A stretch of 46,675 nt of DNA from an uncultured Oscillibacter sp. (GCA_949959305.1 CATLJA010000005.1:1-46675), one strand, 5' to 3'; counted from the stretch's first letter, positions 1-8,664 are shown. Numbers and translations: made by a program. The notes: generated from the letters alone by a model not told the origin.

Positions 1-158
1 GCGCGCTTGGCTGCCTGGGCGGCCTTTTTCTCGGCCTTCGCCGCCTGCTTCTGCTTGGCCGCCTCGGCCTTTTTTCCGGCAATCTCCACCTGCTTGGCGG
101 CCTTCGCCGCCTTCTGTTCGGCCCTTTGAATGATCTTATCAGCCTTATCCTGTTTCAC
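1..158 (-). CDS. Lys/Ala-rich protein of unknown function, 5' part only
   Basis: A minus-strand reading frame opens with GTG at 158, preceded by GGAGAG, and runs without a stop to the window edge, so only the first 52 residues are seen. After a short start (Val/Met-Lys-Gln-Asp-Lys) it becomes almost pure Lys, Ala, Glu and Gln with a charged helical pattern, as in a coiled coil or basic helical linker. It lies 35 bp downstream of the FtsA-like gene on the same strand and is probably co-transcribed with it. The composition alone does not identify a family and the rest of the protein lies outside the window. Confidence 0.55.
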   Translation of the reverse strand, partial: MKQDKADKIIQRAEQKAAKAAKQVEIAGKKAEAAKQKQAAKAEKKAAQAAKR

Positions 159-193
159 GCTTCACTCTCCTACTTATACTCAAACGGCCGCCC

Positions 194-2158
194 TCAGCGG
201 ATGGTGATGGAATCCCGGTCCTTCACCACCTGGCTGAACCCGCACTCCGTCCCGTTCACCGTCAGGCGGACGGGCCCCTCCAGCTTCTCGAAGTCCACGC
301 CGGAGCGCTCCAGCAGGTCCATGACGTAATAGGGCTGGCCGTTCTCCTTCGGCGGCAGGACCATGGGCTTGCCGTTCAGAAGAATCTCCACCTCCCGCTT
401 GCGGATTCGGGGCTTCACCGCCTCCGGGCCGGGGAAGCCCGCCTTCGGGGGCTCCGCTTTCGGCTCTTCCGGCGGCGGCGCCGCCTCGGGCCGGGGTCCC
501 GGCGGGACGGGAGGCTCCGGCCGCTCCGGTTCCGGCGGCTCCGGCTGGGAGGGCAGGGGCGGAACTACGCCCGCCGGGCCCTCCAGGGTCAAAATCACGT
601 CTCCCTGCCGCAGGGGCGTTTTCAAGTCCCCCTCCCGGTTGTTGAGAAGCACCCGGCCGGCAAAGCCTTTCCCCAGCAGCTCTCCCAGGGTCCTGGCGGC
701 GTCCCGGCCGCTGCGGGCGGGCTGGAACCGGATGCTGTCCCCGGCGTGGACCACCGCGTTGATGGCCGCCTCCTCCCCGTTCACCCGGAGAATGGCGGGA
801 GCGGCGGGCTCTCCCCGCAGGACCATGCGCCGCCCGTTAAGGCTCACGCCCAGGTTCTTCCCGGAGCGGCCCAGCATGTCGGCGTAGGTGTATCCGTTCA
901 TCAGCAGGATGTCCCGAACGGTGAGCACGCCGCTGCGGAAGAGCTTGGCGGTCTCCCCGTTGAGGGTGATGACGTAGCTGTCGTTCAAAAGCCCCAGCCC
1001 GGCGGAGATGGCGATGCCCAGGGGCGTGGCGTACTCCGGGTTGTTCAGGTCGATTTCATCGGCAAAGGCGCTTTTGGCGAAGTTGTTCCCGGCGATGGCC
1101 ACCCGCCGTTCGTCCATCCCAAGGCTGGCGGCCACCTTCTCCCGGAGGCCGTCCAGCTTGCTGCCGCCCCCCGCCAGGAACAGGGCCGAGGGCGCTCCTC
1201 CGTTAAGCTCCGTCACCTGGGCGGCGATGGCCTCCGCCAGGCGGCCCATGGGCTCCTGGATGGCGGCGTGAATCTCCTCAAAGGCGGCGGTGTTCTCCAG
1301 GCCCAGGATGTCCGTATAATGGGCGTCCTCCCCGGGGCGGAGGCCGCGCTTTATCTCCTCGGCGGTCTTAAAATCCACCAGGAAGGTCCGCATGATGGCC
1401 TCGGTAATCTCGTCCCCGGCAATGGTGGCCATGGTGTAGCCGGTGACGCTTCCGTCCCGGCAGACGGCGATATCCGTGGTCCCCGCGCCGACGTCTACCA
1501 GCGCCAGGTTCAAAAGCCGCAGCTCCGCGGGAATGGCGGCGTTCATGGCGGCGATGGGCTCCAGCGTCAGGCTGGAAACCTGGAGCCCCGCCGCCCGCAT
1601 GGCGGCATAGAGGCTCTCCACCACCTCGCCGGGGAGAAAGGTGGCCACCACGTCCGCCTCGGCCTTCTGTCCGCTGTGCTCCAGCAGGGAGGCCAGGGGA
1701 TAGTTGTCCAGCCGGTACTGGGCCACGGTGTAGCCCACCATGAAGAACTGCCGCCGAACCTCGTCCTCCACCTGCAGGGCCTCCTCCGCGGCGGAGAGGG
1801 CCCCCGCCTCCAGGCGGCTGATGGTCTCGGCGCTGATGGACTTCTCCTCGCTGATGTCCATGGCGAAGCTGCCGCTCTGCGTCCGCAGGGCCCGCCCGGC
1901 GGCGGCCACGCAGACCCGCTCCAGGCGGACGCCCAGGCGCTCCTCCAGCCGCTCCGTCACGCTCCGGGCCAGAGCGCCCACCTGGCGAATGTTGTCGATC
2001 TGCCCGTCCAGCATGGCGCGGCTCCCGTGCTCCGCCATTTCAATGTCCAGAGCCTTGAACCGGCCCCCGGAGGGCCTGCCCACAACGCCCACGACGCTGC
2101 GGGTCCCGATATCCAGGGCAAAGATCAAATCCTGCTCCTGGGCTCTCAAATCCTTCAT
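194..2158 (-). CDS. FtsA-like actin-fold protein with long C-terminal extension
   Basis: The N-terminal 390 or so residues are an FtsA/actin-type ATPase: phosphate-1 loop DIGTRSVVGVV near residue 16, phosphate-2 loop VDVGAGTTDIAV near 221, and an adenosine-site LAGGGSKLDGL near 330. FtsA itself is about 420 residues and ends in a membrane-binding amphipathic helix. This protein is 654 residues and has instead a region at about 395-525 of short beta-rich units with recurring Asn-Gly turns, a Pro/Glu-rich linker at about 526-579, and a last unit at 580-654 with the same style. A good ribosome site (AAAGGAG) precedes the ATG at 2158. It follows the chemoreceptor gene, not ftsZ, so it is probably an FtsA paralogue, not the divisome FtsA. 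Function and partner are unknown; a cytoskeletal or envelope role is inference. Confidence 0.75.
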   Translation of the reverse strand: MKDLRAQEQDLIFALDIGTRSVVGVVGRPSGGRFKALDIEMAEHGSRAMLDGQIDNIRQVGALARSVTERLEERLGVRLERVCVAAAGRALRTQSGSFAMDISEEKSISAETISRLEAGALSAAEEALQVEDEVRRQFFMVGYTVAQYRLDNYPLASLLEHSGQKAEADVVATFLPGEVVESLYAAMRAAGLQVSSLTLEPIAAMNAAIPAELRLLNLALVDVGAGTTDIAVCRDGSVTGYTMATIAGDEITEAIMRTFLVDFKTAEEIKRGLRPGEDAHYTDILGLENTAAFEEIHAAIQEPMGRLAEAIAAQVTELNGGAPSALFLAGGGSKLDGLREKVAASLGMDERRVAIAGNNFAKSAFADEIDLNNPEYATPLGIAISAGLGLLNDSYVITLNGETAKLFRSGVLTVRDILLMNGYTYADMLGRSGKNLGVSLNGRRMVLRGEPAAPAILRVNGEEAAINAVVHAGDSIRFQPARSGRDAARTLGELLGKGFAGRVLLNNREGDLKTPLRQGDVILTLEGPAGVVPPLPSQPEPPEPERPEPPVPPGPRPEAAPPPEEPKAEPPKAGFPGPEAVKPRIRKREVEILLNGKPMVLPPKENGQPYYVMDLLERSGVDFEKLEGPVRLTVNGTECGFSQVVKDRDSITIR

Positions 2159-2193
2159 AATGAGGCGCTCCTTTTCATGTCTCGAAGGCGCAA

Positions 2194-2234
2194 ACGATGC
2201 CAGAAGGCGGCACCGAACCGCCTTCTGGCATCGT
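2194..2234. repeat. Perfect 17-bp inverted repeat between the chemoreceptor and FtsA-like genes
   Basis: Arms 2194-2210 and 2218-2234 are exact reverse complements around a 7-base loop. On the minus strand it lies about 100 bp after the chemoreceptor stop and 35 bp before the FtsA-like start, and only three T residues follow the stem. It could be a weak terminator, an mRNA processing or stability hairpin, or a protein-binding site. Confidence 0.7.
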
Positions 2235-2335
2235 GGCAGGGGACTCTACCGCCAGCGCGGGATGGCGCGAGTGTTCCTGCGTTCATTCCAATGGCAGCTC
2301 GCGTCTTGATTTAAGCCGGCGGGCCGGCGAAGCAA

Positions 2336-4111
2336 TCAATACTTGCTGAAGGCGCTGGCGCCGCCGCTGTAGCCGCCGTCATAGGAGACGTCGGCGGCGC
2401 TGTCCTCGGAGTAGGCGGGGGCGCTGTAGCTGCTGGAGCCGCTGTCGCTGCGGAGGTGGAACTTGCTCAGCAGGTCCTTCATCAGGCTGGCCTGGCTGCT
2501 CAGCTCCTCGCTGGCGGCGGCGGACTGCTCGGAGGTGGCGGAGTTGGTCTGCACCACGCTGGAAATCTGGTCGATGCCCTCGGTAACCTGGGCGATGGCC
2601 TCGGCTTCCTCCTCCACGGCCTTGGCAATTTCCTGCAGAGCGGACATGGATTCGTTGGTGGCCTGGACCGTCTTGTCCAGGGACTCGGAAACCCGCTTGA
2701 CAATCTCGCTGCCGTCCTGAACGGAGGTGATGGAGTTGTCAATCAGCTCCTTGGTGGCCTTGGCAGCCTGGTCGGACTTGGTGGCCAGGTTCCGCACCTC
2801 GTCGGCCACGACGGCGAAGCCCTTGCCGGCGGAACCCGCCCGGGCGGCCTCCACGGCGGCGTTCAGCGCCAGAATGTTGGTCTGGAAGGCGATGTTCTCA
2901 ATGGTGGCGATGATCTTGCCGATCTCTTCGGAGGAGCTGGAAATCTTCTCCATGGCCTTGACCATTTCCTCCATGTAATCGGCGCTCTCCCGGACCCGGA
3001 GGTCGGCGTTCTTGGAATGGTCGATGGCCTTCTCGCTGCGCTGGGCGTTGCTCTGGGAGCGGGTGGAAATCTCGGCGATGGTGGCGGACAGCTCCTGAAC
3101 GGCGCTGGCCTGCTCCGTCGCGCCCTGGGCCAGGGCCTGGGCGCCGGTGGACACCTGGTCGGAGCCGGAGGAAACCTGCTCGCCGCTGAGGCTGATCTGA
3201 GCCAGCGTATCGCTGAGGTTGCGGTTGATGACGCGGATGGACTTGAGCATATTGCTCAGCTCGCCCACATAAAGCTGCTCCGCCTCGGTGCGGCAGTTGA
3301 AGTTGCCGTTGCCCATCTCCTCCAGAAGGTGGCAGGTATCCTTGATAACGCCGTCCAGTACCTTCTGGCTGGTCCGCAGCGCGTCGCACATCTCGCCCAG
3401 CTCGCTGGTGCTCTCATAATCCACGGGGATATCCAGCTTGCCCTCGCTGAAGCCCACCAGGGCGGCCCGGACCTTCTCCACGGGGGCCACGATGCTCTTG
3501 ATAATAATGAAAGCTATGCGGAGGACGGCGACCGTCGCGATGACCATCGCCACAACGATGGAGATGATGGCAATCGTGGAAACCGTGTTCTGCCGCTTGA
3601 TAATGTTGGCCTGCTCCGTCTGGAGCTTTTCGGCCAGGGCGTCGCCGGCGGCGGCGGCCTGGGCCAGGACAGGGGAGCACTGGGTCACAATCATATTGGC
3701 GGCTTCCTGCTGGTTCGTCCGGGCGGTCTGGCCGATTTCAGCCGCCTCAACCTCCCAGTCCTCCACCAGCTTGACAAAGTTATTCAGCTCCGTCTTATCG
3801 TCCAGAGGGTAGATGCTGTTCAGGGTGGACAGCTGAGACTTCAGGTCCTCGATTTTGCTGTTGGCGGTATCTATGCCGCTCATGTCGCCGGACAGGACCG
3901 CGTCCCGCAGGCTGCGGGCGGCAATGTTATAGCTGATGCGGCACTCGGACACCGCCTCGTTGGACGCCACATACTTCTCCAGGATGTTGGTATACTGGCC
4001 CTTCTGCACGGTCATCAGGATCAGGGAAATGATGATAATGATTGCGGAGATAGCGATGGTAATTCCGAACCCCAGGACCAGGCTTTTCCTGACCTTCATA
4101 TTTTTGATCAT
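2336..4111 (-). CDS. Methyl-accepting chemotaxis protein
   Basis: This is a membrane chemoreceptor of 591 residues. Transmembrane helix 1 is at about 12-33, a four-helix-bundle-like sensor of about 140 residues follows, and transmembrane helix 2 is at about 177-202. A HAMP domain and a second HAMP-like segment follow, to about residue 310. The cytoplasmic signalling hairpin carries the highly conserved tip ([20 protein letters not shown]), which binds CheA and CheW. The tail is rich in Ser, Tyr and Gly and lacks the NWETF-type pentapeptide of enterobacterial receptors. The start is set by GAGGAGG nine bases before the ATG. The gene lies 63 bp after the FtsE-like gene. A GC hairpin directly after the stop (about 2315-2328) may end or process the transcript. 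The ligand cannot be told from sequence. Confidence 0.95.
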   Translation of the reverse strand: MIKNMKVRKSLVLGFGITIAISAIIIIISLILMTVQKGQYTNILEKYVASNEAVSECRISYNIAARSLRDAVLSGDMSGIDTANSKIEDLKSQLSTLNSIYPLDDKTELNNFVKLVEDWEVEAAEIGQTARTNQQEAANMIVTQCSPVLAQAAAAGDALAEKLQTEQANIIKRQNTVSTIAIISIVVAMVIATVAVLRIAFIIIKSIVAPVEKVRAALVGFSEGKLDIPVDYESTSELGEMCDALRTSQKVLDGVIKDTCHLLEEMGNGNFNCRTEAEQLYVGELSNMLKSIRVINRNLSDTLAQISLSGEQVSSGSDQVSTGAQALAQGATEQASAVQELSATIAEISTRSQSNAQRSEKAIDHSKNADLRVRESADYMEEMVKAMEKISSSSEEIGKIIATIENIAFQTNILALNAAVEAARAGSAGKGFAVVADEVRNLATKSDQAAKATKELIDNSITSVQDGSEIVKRVSESLDKTVQATNESMSALQEIAKAVEEEAEAIAQVTEGIDQISSVVQTNSATSEQSAAASEELSSQASLMKDLLSKFHLRSDSGSSSYSAPAYSEDSAADVSYDGGYSGGASAFSKY

Positions 4112-4174
4112 ATACGTCTTCCTCCTCTTTATTCTTTGGCAGTCTGTCCTTATCTATGATCATCGGCTCCGGGG

Positions 4175-4912
4175 CTATACCACGTCGCCGTATCTTCCCT
4201 TCTCGACATCGCCGAAAATCTTCCCGTCCACCAGCGTAATCACCCTCCGGCGCATGATGTTGACATACCGGCTGGCGTGGGTGGCCATGATAACGGTGGT
4301 GCCCTTGCGGTTGACTTCCTGTAAAAGCTGAAACATGTCCCAGATATTGTCGTCGTCCAGATTCGCCGTAATCTCGTCCAGCACCAGGATGGGGGGGCTG
4401 TTGATCAGGGCCCGGGCCAGCTCCACCCGGCGGCACTCCCCAATGGACATCTCCACGGGATACCGGGACTCCACGCCCCGCATTCCCACCAGGCCCAGCA
4501 CCTTCTTCACCCGGAGCTCCACATGCTTCCCGCTCTCGAACCGGCGCCGCCCCACCTGGGCGGCAATCCAGAGGTTCTCCTCCACGGTCATTTTCCGGAT
4601 GAGGCTGTGCTCCTGCTGGACCTTTCCAAAGAGGATTGCCGTGCGGTTCTGGCTCCAGGGAATCAGCTTGGAGAGGTCCTTCCTGTCCAGGCAGACCGTT
4701 CCCTTGTCCGGCTTGAGCTTCCCGGAAATCAAGTCCAGCAGCGTGCTCTTTCCCGCGCCGCTGCTGCCCACGAGAAAGACAAACTCCCCCTGCCGGATGG
4801 TCAGGTTGATGTCCTCCACGCCGACCTCGTACTTTTTCCCCTTCTGGTCCTTCTGCTGCCGGCGGTCCAGCTTGTAGTTCTTTGTTACATTTTCCAGCGT
4901 GATCGTGGGCAT
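4175..4912 (-). CDS. FtsE-like ABC ATPase without a visible FtsX
   Basis: A 245-residue ABC ATPase of the FtsE/LolD size class. Walker A GSSGAGKST is at 49-57, the Q-loop near 99, Walker B ILVLDE at 175-180, the D-loop after it and the switch His in MATH at 212. The ABC signature, normally LSGGEQ, reads MSIGEC at 155-160; the loss of the second Ser/Gly pair is unusual and may lower ATP turnover. No permease gene is adjacent: the upstream neighbours are flagellar cap and chaperone genes and the downstream neighbour is a chemoreceptor. In other bacteria FtsE works with FtsX to control cell-wall hydrolases. Whether this one serves an FtsX elsewhere or another partner is open. Confidence 0.8.
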   Translation of the reverse strand: MPTITLENVTKNYKLDRRQQKDQKGKKYEVGVEDINLTIRQGEFVFLVGSSGAGKSTLLDLISGKLKPDKGTVCLDRKDLSKLIPWSQNRTAILFGKVQQEHSLIRKMTVEENLWIAAQVGRRRFESGKHVELRVKKVLGLVGMRGVESRYPVEMSIGECRRVELARALINSPPILVLDEITANLDDDNIWDMFQLLQEVNRKGTTVIMATHASRYVNIMRRRVITLVDGKIFGDVEKGRYGDVV

Positions 4913-4943
4913 ACTCTGCGCTCCCGTAGTCTTGAATCATATT

Positions 4944-4972
4944 CCCGCCGGAAGAATCCCTTCTCCGGCGGG
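4944..4972. other. Hairpin before the FtsE-like gene
   Basis: Arms 4944-4951 and 4965-4972 pair perfectly (CCCGCCGG/CCGGCGGG), with further partial pairing inside. It lies in the 143-bp gap between the FliT-like and FtsE-like genes, 32 bp before the latter. There is no T-run, so it is better seen as a leader or processing structure than a clear terminator. Confidence 0.45.
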
Positions 4973-5012
4973 CGGCGGCCTCCCGATACCCGCCCATACG
5001 CGCGCAAAGGCG

Positions 5013-5039
5013 GGAGCCCGGCCAATCCGCCGGGGCTCC
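5013..5039 (-). terminator. Terminator-like hairpin after fliD-fliS-fliT
   Basis: A 10-bp GC stem with one bulged base lies 16 bp after the stop of the FliT-like gene on the minus strand and is followed by a short TTT. It is a candidate end for the fliD operon, possibly leaky because the FtsE-like gene follows in the same direction. Confidence 0.4.
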
Positions 5040-5055
5040 AGCTTCTGCGGGTCGT

Positions 5056-5442
5056 CTACTTGTAAACGGACTTCTCTCTCGCCAGCTTGCGGTTGACCAC
5101 CCGGTCCAAATCCACAAGCTGCTTCAAGACCCTCCCGTTCAGACCTACCTGGTTCGCCAGGGCGGCCTCCGCCTCCGTCTCCGCCCCGGCGCCCCGCAAA
5201 AGGGCGGCGAGGCGGCCGGCGTCGGCCTCGGAAAGGGCCTGCCGCTGCTGGTCCAGGGCCTGATAGGCCCCGGCCAGCTTGTCAGTAGGCTCCTGCCGCA
5301 TGGAAACCAGCAGCTGCGCCGCGACCTCGTCGTTCCGGTCCGCGGCGTCCGCCATCTGGCGGGTCAGATCCAGGGCCTCGTTCAGCGCGGTGTAAATTCG
5401 TTTCAGCTGCACATGGGCGTCCAGCAGCGCTTTTGCTTCCAT
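5056..5442 (-). CDS. Probable flagellar export chaperone, FliT/FlgN-like
   Basis: This small, all-helical protein of 128 residues is rich in Ala, Leu, Gln and charged residues, with no membrane segment or signal peptide. It starts 8 bp after the fliS stop, and an Ala/Glu-rich heptad-like region fills its middle. Position directly after fliD and fliS is where FliT-type chaperones of the filament cap are found in many bacteria, and size and helicity agree. There is no sequence motif that proves the family, so FlgN-like or an unrelated coiled-coil protein remain possible. Confidence 0.55.
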   Translation of the reverse strand: MEAKALLDAHVQLKRIYTALNEALDLTRQMADAADRNDEVAAQLLVSMRQEPTDKLAGAYQALDQQRQALSEADAGRLAALLRGAGAETEAEAALANQVGLNGRVLKQLVDLDRVVNRKLAREKSVYK

Positions 5443-5450
5443 TCCGGTCC

Positions 5451-5828
5451 CTACTTTCCTGAATCTCCGCTTTTCTGAGCCTGGCGGAACGCGTCCCGGA
5501 GCTCGCCCACCATGGTCTTCACGTGGCTCAAGACCTCCTTGCGGCGTCCGATCTTTGCCCGGCCCAGCTCGTAGGTGAAATATTCGTAGAGCTGCGCCAG
5601 GTTGGTGCTGATGGGATACTGCCGGTCCAGCGTGGAGTCCAGATAGTCGATGATGGCGACGGCCCGCTCAATGGAGGCCTCGTATACAGGGTAGTTCTGC
5701 TGATCCAGCATGAGCTCCGCCTGCGCCAGGCGCTTGTACAACTCGTCATACAGCAGCAGCAGCAGCTCGCCCTGGGTCATGGTGTTGACGCTCTGCTCCT
5801 TGTATTGCTGGTAGCCTTTCATATCCAT
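5451..5828 (-). CDS. fliS: Flagellin export chaperone FliS
   Basis: The 125-residue protein has the classic FliS beginning (YQQYKEQSVNTMTQGELLLL), with the motif for binding the flagellin C-terminus, and then the four-helix bundle. FliS keeps flagellin unfolded in the cytoplasm and hands it to FlhA for export. The ATG at 5828 is preceded by AAGGCGGTGA. It lies 26 bp downstream of fliD on the same strand. Flagellin itself is not in this window. Confidence 0.96.
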   Translation of the reverse strand: MDMKGYQQYKEQSVNTMTQGELLLLLYDELYKRLAQAELMLDQQNYPVYEASIERAVAIIDYLDSTLDRQYPISTNLAQLYEYFTYELGRAKIGRRKEVLSHVKTMVGELRDAFRQAQKSGDSGK

Positions 5829-5854
5829 TGTCTGTGGATCACCGCCTTTTCATA

Positions 5855-8548
5855 TCAGCCTCCCATCAGCTGGGAGAAGTAAGAGCTCTGGGAGTTCATC
5901 TGCTGGATCAGCTGCTCCAGGCGGGAGAACTGGCTGGTGTAGTAGTCCACCTGGTCGCTCATCTTGTCCTGCCACTTCTCGATCTGCTCGTCGATCCGGT
6001 TGAGCTCCTTCTGGATAATGTTGTTGTACATGGTGCTGGGGGCCAGGGGGGAACCGGCCTTTTCCACCAGAATGCCCTTGCCGCCGGTGGTCTTGCCATA
6101 CTGCTCCAGGGGCTGCTTCAAAGCCTGCATCAGGCCGTTGCTCTTGGCGCCGGACTCCGTGCTGGCGGTGAACGCGTCCCGCACCTTGTCGGGGTCGCTG
6201 TCCAGAGCGGCCCGGAACTCCGTCTCGTTGAAGTCCAGGGTGCTCAGGCCGTTGGTGTAGTTCACGGTGATGCCCGCCGCCCGGAGGGCCGCGCCGTTCT
6301 CTCCGGTTACGGAGATGGCGGAGGTCAGCCGGTTATAGAGGCTGCGCAGGTCGTTGTCGGCAAAGAGGATGCCCTGTTTGGCCTTTTCCTGCCAGTTGTT
6401 GATGGCGGTTTCGCTCATGCCCTCCTGATCCTCATCGGTCAGGGGCTCGTAATACGCGCCGTTGGACCGCTGGGCCGGGAGGGTGGAGTAGGCGTTCTTG
6501 ATCTCCGTGACCATGGCGTTGTAGTCGTCGATCATAGACTTCACAGCGTCCACAATCTTGTCGGCGTCGGAGCTGGTCTCGAAGGTGACGGGCTCCGTAT
6601 TCACGGGTTTATCCAAATCATACACAACCTGGCCGTTCTCGTCCAGCAGGTCGTTCCCGTCCGCGTCCTTCTTCGCCGCATAGCCGAACACGCCTTTGAG
6701 ATTGATGCTCAGCCCGTCGAACTCCACGGTGTTGGAGCTGCGTTCGATATCCTTCAGCTCGGTGCCGTTGATGCTGACGCTGAAAATCGCGTCCTTGCCC
6801 TCGCTGTAGAGCTTTTTGCCCTCCGCGTCCACGGCGTCCTTGGAAACCGTGCCGAACAGCTTCTCGGAAAGGCCGCTGGTCTCAATCTTGGAATTCTTCC
6901 CGGAATCCTTAGCGGTAAAGACAAACTCGTTGGTGGTTTTGGAATAGTTGACCTTTACTCCGGAGTCGCTGTTGCTGTTGATGGTGTTCATCACGGTCTG
7001 GAGGGTGGTGTTCTTGCTGAACTGCCCAATTTCCTTGCCGTCGTTCATCTTAAAGGAGTAAAGAATATCACCCTTGGAGTCGGTCTCATAGACGGGGTTG
7101 CCGTCGTCGTCCGTCTCGTAGATGGTATTGCCGTCATCGTCCTTCATGACGTTGCCGTTTTCGTCCTTCTTTACCTTGCGGACAGCCTCGGACTCCAGTC
7201 CCTTGAAGCCGTCCTCCCCCAGCAGCTCGCCCAGGGTTTTGTTGGTGTTGAGGTAGCTGGTAAGGGTGCCGCTCTCCCCCATGCCCAGGGCCTTGCCCTT
7301 GTCGGAGTAGACGGAGAAGGTGGAGCCCTTCTGCGTGGCGGAGAACTCCAGCTGGAGGCCCTTGCCGCCGGTCTTGTCGTTGGCCGCGTCCTCAACCTTC
7401 AGCTTTCCCTCACCAAAGGTGCTGTCAATGCCTTTCTGGAGAGCCGCGACGAAGGCGTCGTCCATCATCTGGCGGCTCTCGGGGCTGTTCAGCTCCTCGC
7501 CCTTTTCAATCTTCTCCTTGAGCGCGTCGTAATACTTGTAGTCCTTATCCAGATTCGCAATGATGTCCTCCCGGCTGGGCAGCTTCACGCTTTTCTGCAC
7601 CCCGTCCAGGGTGATGGTCAGGCTGCCGCCCTCCAGGTACTGGCTCATGGTCTTGCTGTTGTCCACCAGATTATCCCCGATGCCCTTGGCATTGATGAAT
7701 TTCATCTGCTTGCCGGTCTCGGAGCTGAGCTCCTTCACGCCGCCCAGAAGGTTCTCCCGGACGCTCTCGTCGGCGGAGCTGATATAGACGTTGTTGCTCT
7801 TGGGATCGCTGAAGGTGATGTTGCCCATCTCATCCACTTCGGCCTTGACCACCTTCTCCAGCAGCTCGTCGCCGGTGTAGCTGGTGCTGCCGATATTGAC
7901 GGTCTGCTCCTTGAGCTGCTTGTTGATTTCATCCGCAATCTTCTGGGCCTTTTCCTCTGCGGTGCCCTCAAAGAGCATATCCTCGTCGAAGTTAATATAG
8001 AGCTTGCTCTCGGCGCTGCTTCCGCCGTAGGTCAGGGTCATGCTCCCGGCGATGGTGCTGACAGGATGCTTCGCCGACAGGTTGAAGGACCCGCCCGCCG
8101 TGACGGAGGGCGTGCTGGTGAGGCCGGAGGTCTGGCTGTCCAGAACGCTGCCGCTGAGGCGGTAGGTGGCGGCGGAGGCCAGCTGCTTCACCCGGTTGAC
8201 CTGGACGTTGCTGGAGCTTTTTCCCGTGGCGGAGACCATGTCGGCGTATTTGCCCTTGGCCACGGTCTTCACCGCCTGGTCGAAAAAGCTGGTGGACATC
8301 AGGTTGTTGGCGGAGCGGTAGGAGGTGTACTTATCCGTGAAAACGGACATCTTATTGATGATGCTCCGGTACGCCTCCTGCTTCCACTCGGTCTTGGTGC
8401 GCTTTTGTGCCAGTGCGGTAATCTTGTTTTTGTACGCGGATATTGCGTTTTCGATCATGCTCTCCGTATCCAGGCCGCTGGCCAGGCCGGTGAGTACGTT
8501 GCGGTTCCCGTAAATGCTTCTAGAACTGCTGACGCCGCTGACTGCCAT
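5855..8548 (-). CDS. fliD: Flagellar filament cap protein FliD (HAP2)
   Basis: FliD forms the cap at the filament tip that folds arriving flagellin. The N-terminal domain has the typical VLTGLASGLDTESMI segment at about residues 18-32. The C-terminal domain (about 590-890) has the conserved helices and the final coiled coil. At 897 residues it is far longer than the 450-500 common in model species. The extra length lies in the central, surface-exposed part, which includes a tandem acidic run at about 459-492 with three near copies of a D-x-D-G-N-x-x-Y unit, and a similar stretch around 630-650. This may bind a divalent cation or a surface ligand, which is inference. The ATG at 8548 follows AAAGGAG. 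Confidence 0.95.
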   Translation of the reverse strand: MAVSGVSSSRSIYGNRNVLTGLASGLDTESMIENAISAYKNKITALAQKRTKTEWKQEAYRSIINKMSVFTDKYTSYRSANNLMSTSFFDQAVKTVAKGKYADMVSATGKSSSNVQVNRVKQLASAATYRLSGSVLDSQTSGLTSTPSVTAGGSFNLSAKHPVSTIAGSMTLTYGGSSAESKLYINFDEDMLFEGTAEEKAQKIADEINKQLKEQTVNIGSTSYTGDELLEKVVKAEVDEMGNITFSDPKSNNVYISSADESVRENLLGGVKELSSETGKQMKFINAKGIGDNLVDNSKTMSQYLEGGSLTITLDGVQKSVKLPSREDIIANLDKDYKYYDALKEKIEKGEELNSPESRQMMDDAFVAALQKGIDSTFGEGKLKVEDAANDKTGGKGLQLEFSATQKGSTFSVYSDKGKALGMGESGTLTSYLNTNKTLGELLGEDGFKGLESEAVRKVKKDENGNVMKDDDGNTIYETDDDGNPVYETDSKGDILYSFKMNDGKEIGQFSKNTTLQTVMNTINSNSDSGVKVNYSKTTNEFVFTAKDSGKNSKIETSGLSEKLFGTVSKDAVDAEGKKLYSEGKDAIFSVSINGTELKDIERSSNTVEFDGLSINLKGVFGYAAKKDADGNDLLDENGQVVYDLDKPVNTEPVTFETSSDADKIVDAVKSMIDDYNAMVTEIKNAYSTLPAQRSNGAYYEPLTDEDQEGMSETAINNWQEKAKQGILFADNDLRSLYNRLTSAISVTGENGAALRAAGITVNYTNGLSTLDFNETEFRAALDSDPDKVRDAFTASTESGAKSNGLMQALKQPLEQYGKTTGGKGILVEKAGSPLAPSTMYNNIIQKELNRIDEQIEKWQDKMSDQVDYYTSQFSRLEQLIQQMNSQSSYFSQLMGG

Positions 8549-8644
8549 AGGTTGCCACTCCTTTCAGAGATTCAAGTGAGGCTCCTCCCCTTCCGGGGCG
8601 GGCCCATCGAAGTTAGAATTTTTTTGATATTCCTCTATGTTTTT

Positions 8645-8652
8645 TTATCGAC
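8645..8652 (-). promoter_or_regulatory. Possible sigma-28 -10 element for fliD
   Basis: On the minus strand this reads GTCGATAA, one mismatch from the sigma-28 -10 consensus GCCGATAA, and lies about 100 bp before fliD. A clear TAAA -35 box at 15-16 bp spacing is missing, so the call is tentative. fliD is a late flagellar gene in other bacteria, which fits. Confidence 0.3.
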
Positions 8653-8658
8653 ATATAG

Positions 8659-8664
8659 TATAAT
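8659..8664 (+). promoter_or_regulatory. Probable -10 box for the parA-like gene
   Basis: A perfect TATAAT stands 49 bp before the TTG start of the ParA gene in an AT-rich patch of an otherwise GC-rich region. The -35 position at 17-bp spacing (TATGTT) is poor, so an activator or a different spacing may be used. It lies only 6 bp from the proposed fliD -10 element on the other strand. Confidence 0.5.

Noticed and set aside
746-2314. Long plus-strand open frames opposite the FtsA-like gene and other flagellar genes (for example 5828-8716, 10295-12589 and 16244-20008)
   Set aside because: They mirror the real genes in GC-rich DNA, have His/Gly/Leu/Val-rich translations with no family match and no ribosome sites. 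The opposite strand carries recognised families.
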